Source: Fasciolopsis buskii (lineage: Eukaryota > Platyhelminthes > Trematoda > Plagiorchiida > Fasciolidae). From it: a stretch of DNA of 64,000 nucleotides. Both the position numbers and the translations under genes were made by a program. The stretch spans positions 22,926 through 86,925 of the forward strand of contig LUCM01005710.1 in the NCBI GenBank assembly GCA_008360955.1. The letters are read 5' to 3'. Below the pieces are notes generated by a model. It had not been told where the DNA came from. It saw nothing but the letters and a program-made list of their open reading frames with translations, and did not search any database. Of the stretch, positions 55,188-64,000 are shown piece by piece (position 1 is the stretch's first letter; each line of letters opens with the position of its first letter).

Positions 55188-57545
55188 ATGCCTTTGCCCG
55201 CTCTGCGTACCCATAGTATCTCCATTCATAACACGCTCGATACTCCCAACGGTTTGTTGTCAAGTAGCGTAGTAGAAGGTTTTCAGTCTGCTAGGTCACA
55301 TTTTCTCAAGCCTCGTCAGCCTCTGAATCTTGGTTCCTTCAATGTGCGCACTTTAACGCAAGCTGGCCAACAGGCGTGTTTGGCTCTGACAGTGGACTCA
55401 ATTTCGATTGATGTCTGCTGCGTGAGTGGAATGCGAACTCAGAATTCGAGTAGAGTAATTCAACTAACTGCGCCAAATGTCTCTTCGAGGTATTTCCTGC
55501 ACACTTCAGGAGACGAAGTAGCTCAAGCTGTGGGTCAGCGTGGTGTAGGAATAGTATTGAGTGAGAAGGCTGAAGCAGTCCTTTTAGACTGGATCCCGGT
55601 CAACAGTCGCTTGTGCGCAGTGAGACTGCAGGGATCAGTCGGCGTCCGGAAGGATAGTAGTGTGATCTCGGCATGCACTCCAAGAGACTGCAGGACTGAC
55701 ATGCAAAAAGACTAGTTTTATGACGAATGACTTATTATTCCTCGGAACGGCAAATGCTGAGACATCGTAGTGGTGGCAGGTGACTTTAATGCACAAGTTG
55801 GAAAACTTAGTGCATCGAAGTCCTGTTTGGGTGGGCGGTGCGCCTTGCCCGCTCAGCGAACGGATAACGGGCAAAGGCTTCTCCAATTTTGTGCCGAAAA
55901 TAATTCATTTCTGTCTAACACGAATTTCCCTCACAGTTCGCGTCGCACAGCAACATGGCGCTATAACTCGACGTGTAGTCTGAGTCAGATCGACCATATT
56001 GCAGTGAGCTACCGTTGGCACGGTTCTGTCCAGAACTGTAGATCGTACTGGACCGCGTACGTCGAATCCGACCATGCGTTAAATTTAATGCGATTTTTGC
56101 TTCACCTCAACGGCCATCGACACAAGCCGCAAGCCCGAGTGGCCGTCGGACTTCTGTCTGATTCTGCTGTTGGCATTGGATATGAACAGAAACTATCCAA
56201 CGAGCTACGATCTTCAACGAGCGGCAATGCAGATGAGCAGTGGGATCAACTCAACCAGGTGATGCATTAAGCAGCACGTTTTGCCCATACAAATCACCAG
56301 GTCTCGCAAGAGTTGCTGGGTCTAATGAACCAAAAACGCCAACTCTTTAACTGCAAGGAGGTGAGTAAGGTGCGGCGACAGCTGCAGCATCGATTGCCAA
56401 TGGGCATTAAAAGGGATCGCGAAAACTGGTGGAGCAAGGTGGTCGAAGAGATGGAATTAGCAGCCACCCCAGGTAAAAGTCAAGGACTGTTTCAGCTTTT
56501 ATGCGACACCGGTAGACGCCAAACTTCGGTTAGTTAAATCGTGTGGGATAAGAATGAAGAGCCTACTCATATTAGACAGCAAAAGCCCAGCCGTCGAGCT
56601 GAGTACTCCGAGAATCAGTTTAGCTGGCCACACGCCAACGCATTTAGTCCAAAATCTATAGCTGCGAATCCTTGACAGGTGTCACTTGATCTCCCAACGG
56701 AAGTGCAATTGCAATCGAATGTTCGACTTCTGAAGAGCGGGAAGTAGTCAGCCCCAACAATTTAGCCTCAATTCTCTTCAAATTGGGTGGATAAGCTCTG
56801 AAGAAATCACATACCTCATTGCTTCGTGATATTTGGAACGAGGAGCGTATCCCGTTATCGATTAGACCCAGCTTCAAGAAGGGTACACGGAGTGACTGCA
56901 CCAAGCATCGTGGGATTAGTTTAATTCCGACTGTTACTAAGGTGTTAGCTTCGATAATGCTGCGCCGTTTGACACTGGTTCGCTGGAGCAACATCCGCGA
57001 ACAACAGGCCATATTTTGTCCAGGTCGAGGTTTCGTCGACGAAATGTTCACCCTTCGGCAGCTACTCGAAATGCGCCACACACCGTTGTCCTTCTAGGTT
57101 AATTTTTCAAATTGAAATTTTCGTTGGTCTCAGCGAATCGGACAACGCTATTCAGTGCTTTTCACTGGAAGGGTATGCCAGCTACGTTCGTTAACCTGTT
57201 GCGAACGTTGTGCCTGCATAGCTGTGGTTGCGTGTATTTTTACGGCGAACTGTTTAGTTCATTCGGAACGACCAGCGGTGCTCGATAAGGGTGTTTTATC
57301 TCTTCTTTGTTTCTTGACTTTTTCAGTGACAAGATAGTGCAGGATTCTTTGGGAGGTCTCCACGATATAATAGTCGAACTGGGAAACGGCGAGATGCTGT
57401 GTGATCGAGATTACGCAGATGACGTTGTGTGTTTGTTCAAATCCGGGGACCATGCACAAGGTGCACTAGATAGACTCTCGAGGTCGGTTGCTTGGTTTGG
57501 CATGTACTTTGCACTTTGCACCTTCAAAGTGCAAAGTGCAGCTGC
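55188..57545 (+). mobile_element. RTE-type non-LTR retrotransposon, copy 3 (decayed, 3'-truncated)
   Basis: The endonuclease starts with LNLGSFNVRTLTQAGQQ and SIDVCCVSGMRTQNSS, and a stop follows at about 55713. It continues with MVAGDFNAQVGKL, SQIDHIAVSYRWHG and VESDHALNLM, ending in a TAA at 56268-56270. The linker GLMNQKRQLFNCKEVSKVRR stops at 56535-56537. The reverse transcriptase reads KHRGISLIPTVTKVLA and REQQAIFCPGRGFVDEMF, then after disruption CDRDYADDVVCLFKS. The element breaks off at about 57545 beside a 12-bp palindrome. From 55208 to 55597 it appears identical to copy 1. From about 55695 to 56940 it is nearly identical to copy 2 and shares its stops. Confidence 0.87.
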
Positions 57546-57579
57546 TTCGTCCTTCTTAGGTTTCTTAACTGCGAGTTGA

Positions 57580-58345
57580 ACATTTTTATTACCTGATGAA
57601 TTTTTTCATGAAAACATTGTCCTTTGCTACTAACACATGCCATGTAGGGTAGCTCTGCAGGTCCTGTCCAAAGTCTTCGTCTTACTTAGGCTATCTGCAG
57701 AGAAGTCGTTTATTCTTAGGGGTCGATTGCTGTGCACTAGTGTCGTTCTTCTTCAGTTTTTTTGTTTTTCCGAGTGTCAGAGTTGACATTGCTCTTAGGG
57801 AATTCGCTAATGAATAACAGCTGGGGAACTTTCGCTTTCTTTACTCTTCCTAATTCTGGGGTACCTCCATAGCTCCTCAGGGGGCATTTAGGGCGATTAC
57901 CTTAGTGTTTTTTGGTAGGTTGCCTTTTCTATGCCGTCATCAGCCTTTCTCGTGGCCAGAACGTCAAGAAAATAGATCTGATTCTACATTTCTGAAGTTG
58001 GTTTCGGAGGCTAATGTGTTAAGGAGCTTGCGGAATTCGTCCAGTTTCTACAACCGTAAGTCGTTCGGTGTCGACAGTTCATGCAGCGCTCTCTGAAATA
58101 AGCGGAGTTCACCTGGGTTAGTTCCCGTTTTAATTTTAATTTTAAATCAAATGCGTCGGTTCACGAAATCCCGGTCGATCTGTCAGGATAAACGTAGCTT
58201 TGCTGAGTGTCGTTATGTTCGATTTCGTTTTGCGCATTGTTTTGCGAATGCAGTTGGCAGGTGTCATTCATTAGAGCCTTATATTTTTATTATATACTTG
58301 AAGTGTGTGTATTGAAAAGGCATATCTCAGCCACTGGGGCCCACT
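57580..58345. other. No recognisable gene
   Basis: One open frame of 63 codons at 57905-58096 (+) without a motif. No repeat or transposon signature was recognised. Confidence 0.35.
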
Positions 58346-58352
58346 GTATTGG

Positions 58353-58520
58353 CAGGCGGTAGCCGAGCGGATAAGGTCCTGGCTTTGGACGTGAAGGTCG
58401 CGGGTTCGAGTCCTCCCACCGCCGGTCAACTTCCCCACTTGGCAGCCTTCTGTTGGCCGCGGTCCCTTTCCTGAAGAACGATGTACATTGTTATTTCTCT
58501 AATAAAGGAAGTAAAAGACT
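58353..58520 (+). mobile_element. tRNA-derived SINE, family S1 (tRNA-Leu/Ser-like head)
   Basis: TAGCCGAGCGG is a perfect A box and GGTTCGAGTCC a perfect B box. GGCGGT at the start pairs with ACCGCC at the end of the tRNA-like part, though the seventh acceptor pair and the anticodon loop are irregular. A non-tRNA body (CAACTTCCCCACTTGGCAGC, CTGTTGGCCGCGGTCCC) and an AATAAAGGAAGTAAAA tail follow. A second copy lies at 61131-61294 on the minus strand, which shows it is a SINE and not a functional tRNA gene. Confidence 0.8.
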
Positions 58521-58804
58521 AGATTTAAAAAAGTGCCTTTGAACCACATAAGGTCTCGTTAAATCAGGTATGCTAACGAATCGGGCGACAGCAAATTGTT
58601 CTCTACGACCTATCTATTTTTCTTCTATTTCAGTTGGATGATGTAAAGTAATCGTTTCCCCAAACCGATCACAATTGAGTCATATCATCTTTCGATATCG
58701 TATTGTGCGATGGAAAACTTTCAGCTCGTGGATTTTTGAGTAAAGTGATTTGATCATATTTGCACTCTTTGTTTACTCTGAAGACAAGCCACGTGCAAAG
58801 TCAT

Positions 58805-58832
58805 GCATTATATATATATATATGTATAATTT
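58805..58832. repeat. TA microsatellite
   Basis: (TA)n with one G interruption. Confidence 0.85.
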
Positions 58833-59084
58833 TCAATTAAACAATAAATATATTGATATTCCAGGTTTATTTTTTACCCCCTTCCTGAATAGTATCTATC
58901 GACAAAACGCCCATTTTTCAAGTTCATGAGGCTGCGTGTAGGGTCCATCGGTTGACAGCTCTGATGATAATAATGGCGGAATTCGTTCTGCTAATTTAAT
59001 CTCGCGTGATCAGCCATTAAAGCAACCATCTGAAAGATATCCAATAGGACATTCTAACACGAGGATATCGAGTCTCATTGACCA

Positions 59085-59190
59085 GTGGTAGTTTAGCGGG
59101 CAAAGTTGTCGCTTCTGGACTTCAACCCTGCCGATCGGAATCTTGCCAATGCCGGTAACTTCCACCATCCGGCAGTAATATCATCGGCCA
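59085..59190 (+). mobile_element. Possible old tRNA-derived SINE
   Basis: TAGTTTAGCGG is a perfect A box, GCTTCTGGACTTC could be an anticodon arm, and the B box position is degenerate. GGTAACTTCC after it resembles GGTCAACTTCC of family S1, so it may be a diverged member. Confidence 0.35.
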
Positions 59191-59220
59191 CGATCGCTTT
59201 CTTGTTGTTCCATTAATAGT

Positions 59221-59260
59221 GTTATATATATATATATGTATATACATATATATTATATGG
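59221..59260. repeat. TA microsatellite
   Basis: Interrupted (TA)n. Confidence 0.85.
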
Positions 59261-59574
59261 CACAGATTTGTTCACAGATCAAATGTTATCAGAACAACGA
59301 CAAAGGAAGAAAACAAGTTCCCTCAGTAAATGAACCATCTCCGTTCAAAGTTGATCGAATCTTGTTTCGCGCATTTCATTGATAATGCTGGCCTCCCCAT
59401 GATTCACCCTCTTTCTTGTATTCATTGGCGATCTTCTATCCACTGCCTCTGATTCAGTCCGTTCTTTTCCCTATGATCCCATTCTCTGTTCTCTTTTTTA
59501 CCGCACTCCTCACCATGCAAACCAACATAGATCGTGACCGTTATGTCGTCTGGTAAATGTCTAAACCTTGGTCT

Positions 59575-59890
59575 TGGACAGATCTCGTCGAATGTGCAGA
59601 ATATGCGCAACATGCCCTAGACAGACTACCATGAGCTGTTATTTCCGTCCGTTTGATTCTTTGTAACATCATAGTATGAAGTTGTGTTGCAGGACTGGAC
59701 TCCAGTAATTCCGACTTTGGTACTTGATGGGAAAGAACTAACGATTATGGACCGTTTCACTTGCCTCGGCAGCTGCTTGAATGAGGATGGTAGCAGGACC
59801 GTATAGGTGAATGGGCGGCATACACTGCGCTCAGGTACTTGGAGCGTCGGCCTGGTATTTCACTGCCACGAGAAGGTAATGCAGACTTTT
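59575..59890 (+). mobile_element. RTE thumb/C-terminal fragment (sixth locus)
   Basis: AEYAQHALDRLP, then KLVLQDWTPVIPTLVLDGKE, LTIMDRFTCLGSCLNEDG and a decayed continuation. These match the segment SADHAQRALDRLSRS to GSCVSNDG of copy 1. Only this 3' part of the ORF is present. It could be a piece of copy 3 displaced by later insertions, or a separate truncated insertion. Confidence 0.7.
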
Positions 59891-59894
59891 TCAG

Positions 59895-61125
59895 CAGAGG
59901 CTGTTCGCCACGCGTGGTCATCTGGGGACATTTCAGAGGGAGGGGGTAGTCGATTCAGAGCCCGAAAACACCTACCCCAGAATATACCGAACAAAAATGA
60001 TATGATTTATCGCGTGGTCTCAATGATTTCTTTGTAGCTTTCGCTGAGCTTGCGGTGCTGAAACCTAGAGTCCCCCAGTTGGTCGCGTTCGCAGTGAACA
60101 GCCTTGGGTGGAATGTTTAACCAGCAGGCCAAACGATTTGCCGTCGATGCACAATTGGCAATGCGTCTACTTCGTTTAATTAGTGTCTCGGCCGAATGGC
60201 TAACTGTATCATAAGGTGCCAGCAACACTTTATTTGTTTGTTTTCATTTGTGTTTGATCTTTCGTTTAGGTTTTTTGTTGTGATAAAAATGAAGTAAGGT
60301 CCAACTGCTCAGCTCATTAATCTTCAGCATCCCTACTGCACAGTCACTCGTGTCTCAAAGGATAGTCGGTTCACTGATTCAATTCAAAGTCAGGGATGGT
60401 AAAAAAAGTAATTTAGATTGTTTGCTCTCAAACTTTACTAATGCAGATCGTACTAGCTGGTAATAAAGCAGTTAGTTTCGCGAGCTGCGGCCAAAACGGA
60501 GGCTGAAATCGAGGAACTGATCATCCACGTAGGATGAAATTCCACCTGGTTGATGATAAAACCATTTTCTCCTTTTGCGAAATATTTATCTCCACATTTT
60601 TATCCTGCTAGGTCTTGTGCTGTTTTACAGGGGGGGAGTTTTTCTTCAGAAGCAACGGATGACAGATTCTCATCAACAATGTATCTAGTATACAGAAAAT
60701 CGTTTTTTTCGGTTGGATCATAAGGTTACTTGGTGTTCCGTAGACGATTCATTGAGGTTCCCCAGGGGTTTCCGTGCCAGAAGGTCGTTCCACGATGAAG
60801 TCCCGAAGTGACATTCTCACTCTTTTTCAGCCTCTGGAAGCATTCGCACGTTTTCTTGACTCGCTGTCTACCGGTAAGCCTATTGCTGCCGGTTGCAGAG
60901 TAGCGGGTGAACTCGTAAACATCGGTGACTGAAAATAATGATTTTTATTGATTTATAGCCGACTAAGTGAACTAAGTGGGACAGTTCCGTTTGTTCCTGT
61001 GAACCGGATTACCGACAACCATGGCTCCTGGAGACAGACCATTGAAGCTGTTATTTACGGGGGAGGAGTTAAAAGCAGTGTTCTAGGAAATGTGATTTTT
61101 ATTTTGGAATATTTGGGATTTGGAA
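59895..61125. other. No recognisable gene
   Basis: Short open frames only. No shared repeat was noticed between the RTE fragment and the SINE. Confidence 0.35.
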
Positions 61126-61130
61126 TTTCT

Positions 61131-61294
61131 TTTATTTTCTTTATTATTGGAATGATGATGCACATCATTTTTCAGGAAGGGGACCGCGGCCAACAGAAGG
61201 CTGCCAAGTGGGGAAGTTGACCGGCGGTGGAGGATTCGAATCCGCGACGGTCATGTCCAAACGCCACGATCTTATCCGTCTGACCGCCACCGGT
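61131..61294 (-). mobile_element. tRNA-derived SINE, family S1, second copy
   Basis: On the minus strand it runs from GGTGGCGGTCAGACGG through the B-box-like GATTCGAATCC and CAACTTCCCCACTTGGCAGC to an AATAAAGAAAATAAAA tail. It matches 58353-58520 over its whole length. The A box is more mutated than in the other copy. Confidence 0.8.
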
Positions 61295-61299
61295 TTTTG

Positions 61300-62200
61300 C
61301 ACTTCTTGGGTTTACGTTCCCAATACACTGTTTGTCCTAGACAGTGTGTTCCGCCGTTGTGTCTGATTATTTTGTCTTTGGGGGACAGAATCGCTAACAG
61401 GGCACTGTATTATCCTAACGATCAACAGTCCTTCGGAAGACTTAGTGCTCGGAGAGGAAAGACGACTTGGACAAGGAAATAGGAATTAGTAAGGTGGATT
61501 TCTGAAGGTCTAATCCACGGTCAAAGTGGTTGGAAGATGATAGACTTGGGCACCGACTGCCACCGATTGGGCGCATGGTTGTCGAGGGAGATGGAGAAGA
61601 CGAAGATCCGTCTAGTACCTGGTCACAGTATCCGAGAGCGGAACGAACTTTTGTGGTATTGGATGTGCTTGTCGAAATATCATAAACTTTCCCGGATCTT
61701 GCGCTGTGCAAAGCCAGTAGTTTTTATTCGCAGGCGTGGAAAATATGTTCTCCTAATTCCTCGTTGATAATACTCCCAAGATCCGTTATTATATCGCAGT
61801 TTTGGACTGTATTTTCGTGCAGTCGCAATTTCTGTTTAGTAACGGAGAAAAGCGAATGTGTCTGCTCTTATTTCCCCTCGTAAGTTTGTGATGTATTCAA
61901 TGTCTTGGCTGTTAACCTCCGTTCTCGGTAACTGTATTGAGAAAAACTAAGTCGAGCAGACAAACATTGGTCTGTTAATCAGAATTAAATCGGTCATTTT
62001 GGTTTTCTTTGAATAACACTCATTGATTGCTAGGCTTACAAATCGGCCCAATCGGTGGAACTTTATCACAGCTGCGTTGAGCTTTGATTAGAGTGACCGG
62101 CACAATGAGTCAATATCTATTACCCTTAAAGTCTGAATCACACGAGTCTGGGCAGTATCTCGTGGATGTCGGCAATAATTTTCCGAATTTGGATACATCC
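61300..62200. other. No recognisable gene
   Basis: Two small open frames overlap on opposite strands at 61440-61770. Neither carries a motif I recognise. Confidence 0.35.
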
Positions 62201-62202
62201 TG

Positions 62203-62634
62203 TTGAGTTTCAAGCAATTGAAAATGTGGCGTTTCAATTTAGAAGTGGCACTGTTTCTTGCATCTAGATATTTCTTTTTTCTGGCTGTCTTTAACTTTGG
62301 CTCACTAGGAGGAAAAAATAGAAATCACATAGAGATTACTTACAAGACATTTGAAATTGATGTACCGGGTGGTGCAGTTCTAACGAAACTATCAATGTCC
62401 CCATTGAAAGCTATCAGTAAAGAAACAAAATCCTTTTCGACGACTCCAATATGTAAACCAGTGGGATACAATTGGGACATCGACAACTATTTAAATCAAT
62501 TACATTTTACCCATGCTCGGATTATGTTGTGGCGATTCTGTAACTGTAAAACATGCAATATTCGGTCCCATCTGGATCATACTGTGTATTGTGAGTTTAT
62601 TAGCAAACGCGCCGTCTGCGTTTTTGTGATTTAG
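62203..62634 (+). CDS. Hypothetical ORF, 143 codons
   Basis: Starts MSFKQLKMWRFNLEVALFLA with a hydrophobic stretch (about residues 13-32) that could be a signal anchor. A mixed region with several cysteines follows (CNCKTCNIRSHLDH). No family was recognised. It may be part of a gene continuing beyond 62634, or chance in AT-rich sequence. Confidence 0.2.
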   Translation: MSFKQLKMWRFNLEVALFLASRYFFFLAVFNFGSLGGKNRNHIEITYKTFEIDVPGGAVLTKLSMSPLKAISKETKSFSTTPICKPVGYNWDIDNYLNQLHFTHARIMLWRFCNCKTCNIRSHLDHTVYCEFISKRAVCVFVI

Positions 62635-62697
62635 TGGGCGTTGATGTGAGGTGGTGACGGAAGTCAGGGTAAATAATACCCGGTTTGATTTCTTTGA

Positions 62698-63378
62698 TCA
62701 AATCCATCTATCAGAACTTTTTCTAGCCTGTTTTAGAACCGTAATCGGATTAGAAAACTCAAAAAAGTTGCTAACTAATATTCTTTCGTTGGCAACAGTG
62801 GTTATTTGGACTTCGAAAGATAGCCATGTGGTGTCATCGCAAATTCGTTTGTGGTCGTTATGTTTTCCCTGAAGTTCCGGTTTCATCCAACATCTACACG
62901 ATGGGTCCTGGTAAGAAGCAAACAAAGACGAAATTTCTCCCTTTTTCTTTACTGTAGATGCACTACTTATCGTTTGCACGACTAGATCAAACGAGACAAG
63001 GCCTGCGCCGAAACAAAACTTGCTGATTTCGAATCTCGACATGAACATGCTTTTTGATCTTGCTTGCAGATTTCTGGTGATTGCCGCGATCATGAGCGCC
63101 TTCAAGATAGTTCCAGTAAAAGAGCATTTCTGACATTCCTCTTGAAGTCTATTTAGCTTTGAACACAGGACAAAAACGGTAGTAGAATGTTTTAAATACA
63201 GAGAAGAAGGAATTTTCGATATTGAGCATAACTTAAATTTTTCGGGAAAATCGATTGGAAGCTGTTTTTTGAAGGGCTGTTCGTGGTGACCGAAAAGCCG
63301 GCTCTTTAGTACTTCCATCGACATAGCTGTTTTGATAAATGCATCTTTCCGTAAGATCTCAGCCGAGATTCTGGTCAT
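62698..63378 (-). CDS. Hypothetical ORF, 226 codons
   Basis: The longest open frame in the window not explained by a retrotransposon or Ku80. It starts MTRISAEILRKDAFIKTAMS and is rich in Lys, Ser, Phe and Cys, without a motif I recognise. No clear coding signal or neighbour supports it. A possible plus-strand exon (FVCGRYVFPEVPVSSNIYTM with a GTAAGA donor at about 62911) overlaps it and cannot be excluded. Confidence 0.25.
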   Translation of the reverse strand: MTRISAEILRKDAFIKTAMSMEVLKSRLFGHHEQPFKKQLPIDFPEKFKLCSISKIPSSLYLKHSTTVFVLCSKLNRLQEECQKCSFTGTILKALMIAAITRNLQARSKSMFMSRFEISKFCFGAGLVSFDLVVQTISSASTVKKKGEISSLFASYQDPSCRCWMKPELQGKHNDHKRICDDTTWLSFEVQITTVANERILVSNFFEFSNPITVLKQARKSSDRWI

Positions 63379-63384
63379 AGCTGT

Positions 63385-64000
63385 GTGTTACGCAGCACGG
63401 CCCTAGCTTGTCGACGAGCGATTGACCATCAGTACTGGAGACTAACGATGAATAACATGGACCATGACTCACTGAACAAGCGGCCTTGGACAAAAAATGA
63501 CAGTGTCGAGAGCCTGGTGAGCTTTCCCTTGGCAAGCGTTCTCCCAAAAAAGTAACATCCGAGACAGCTGGTGGTACTATGACGTGGCAAGTGCGACCCG
63601 CCGACTAAATAACATCTTGCCGTGTCCCACTGACTCGTCGGCGTTTACAAGAACAAGCGCACGAACTGCTCACCGACTTGTCTGGAGCTTGACTGCGAAA
63701 TGTTTAGAGATGCATCCTCGAATTAAAAGGTCCACTCTGGACTGGTCAACCGAGTGGCACAACAGGCCACAGAGGAAGCACGGTCGACGACGGACGATAC
63801 ATGGTGTGAAATAGGAGACTGAAAGAAATGGCGTGATGAGTTGTACACAGATATCTTCTTCTCTCTCTCTGTTTTACTTTTTTCGTTTTTGTGCCATCAT
63901 CCCGATGACAGGATGCGTACATGTATTAGCGCAAAATAGAATTCCACAAAATTGACTAAAGGTTTGTGATAAGTTGGGTTAGTTATACTTGATGGTGAAG
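63385..64000. other. No recognisable gene at the right edge
   Basis: An open frame of 76 codons at 63584-63814 (+) has no recognised motif. A short CT-rich run lies at about 63859-63870. Confidence 0.35.

Noticed and set aside
58353..58430. Functional tRNA gene
   Set aside because: The A and B boxes are perfect, but the anticodon loop lacks the usual T before the anticodon, one acceptor pair fails, and the head is joined to a repeated body found again at 61131-61294. A SINE explains it better.

Overview
This looks like a piece of a flatworm nuclear genome, most likely a digenean trematode. The evidence is one split gene whose first introns are tiny (35-44 bp) and whose later introns run to kilobases, a pattern described for schistosomes and other flukes. 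The gene sits in a dense bed of RTE-type non-LTR retrotransposons, a Penelope-like element, CR1-like relics, solo LTRs and tRNA-derived SINEs. Base composition looks too balanced by eye for Schistosoma, so a liver, lung or intestinal fluke is more likely. The species cannot be fixed from the sequence.

The only host gene I can name with confidence is Ku80 (XRCC5), the large subunit of the Ku DNA-end-binding heterodimer used in non-homologous end joining. It lies on the + strand from about 30465 to 53701. Twelve exons can be placed with GT/AG borders and consistent phases (6, 93, 187, 49, 300, 245, 110, 203, 339, 497, 300 and 278 bp; total 2607 bp, an open frame of 868 codons plus stop). They cover the vWA domain, the Ku core, the C-terminal arm with a nuclear-localisation-like cluster, and the helical Ku C-terminal domain. 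The last exon is the least certain. Its first five exons occur twice, in two apparently identical 1484-bp blocks on either side of a 10-N gap. This looks like a failed gap closure, so the true locus probably has one copy.

Layout. 1-973: 3' end of an RTE element carrying a solo LTR. 974-3990: no gene, one dispersed repeat. 3991-7252 (-): decayed RTE copy 1. 7260-18290: no recognisable gene, one or two unrecognised coding-like stretches. 18292-19500: CR1-like reverse transcriptase relic. 19500-21720: two unrecognised minus-strand candidates. 21745-23976 (-): RTE copy 2. 23980-28020: nothing recognised. 28027-31004: duplicated block with the Ku80 5' end. 31005-53701: the rest of Ku80. Its introns hold an inverted repeat, SINEs, two solo LTRs, an RTE tail, a Penelope-like element, and RTE copy 4 (-). 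53980-57545 (+): an old RTE relic followed by RTE copy 3. 57580-64000: two copies of a tRNA-derived SINE, an RTE fragment, microsatellites and unrecognised ORFs.

The three best RTE copies share patches of near-perfect identity in different pairings, including shared stop codons. Independent retrotransposition does not explain this. Gene conversion, segmental duplication or assembly chimerism does. I found no CRISPR array, rRNA gene, convincing functional tRNA gene, or clearly new biological system. Exon borders were read by eye, and family assignments rest on recognised motifs, not on searches.
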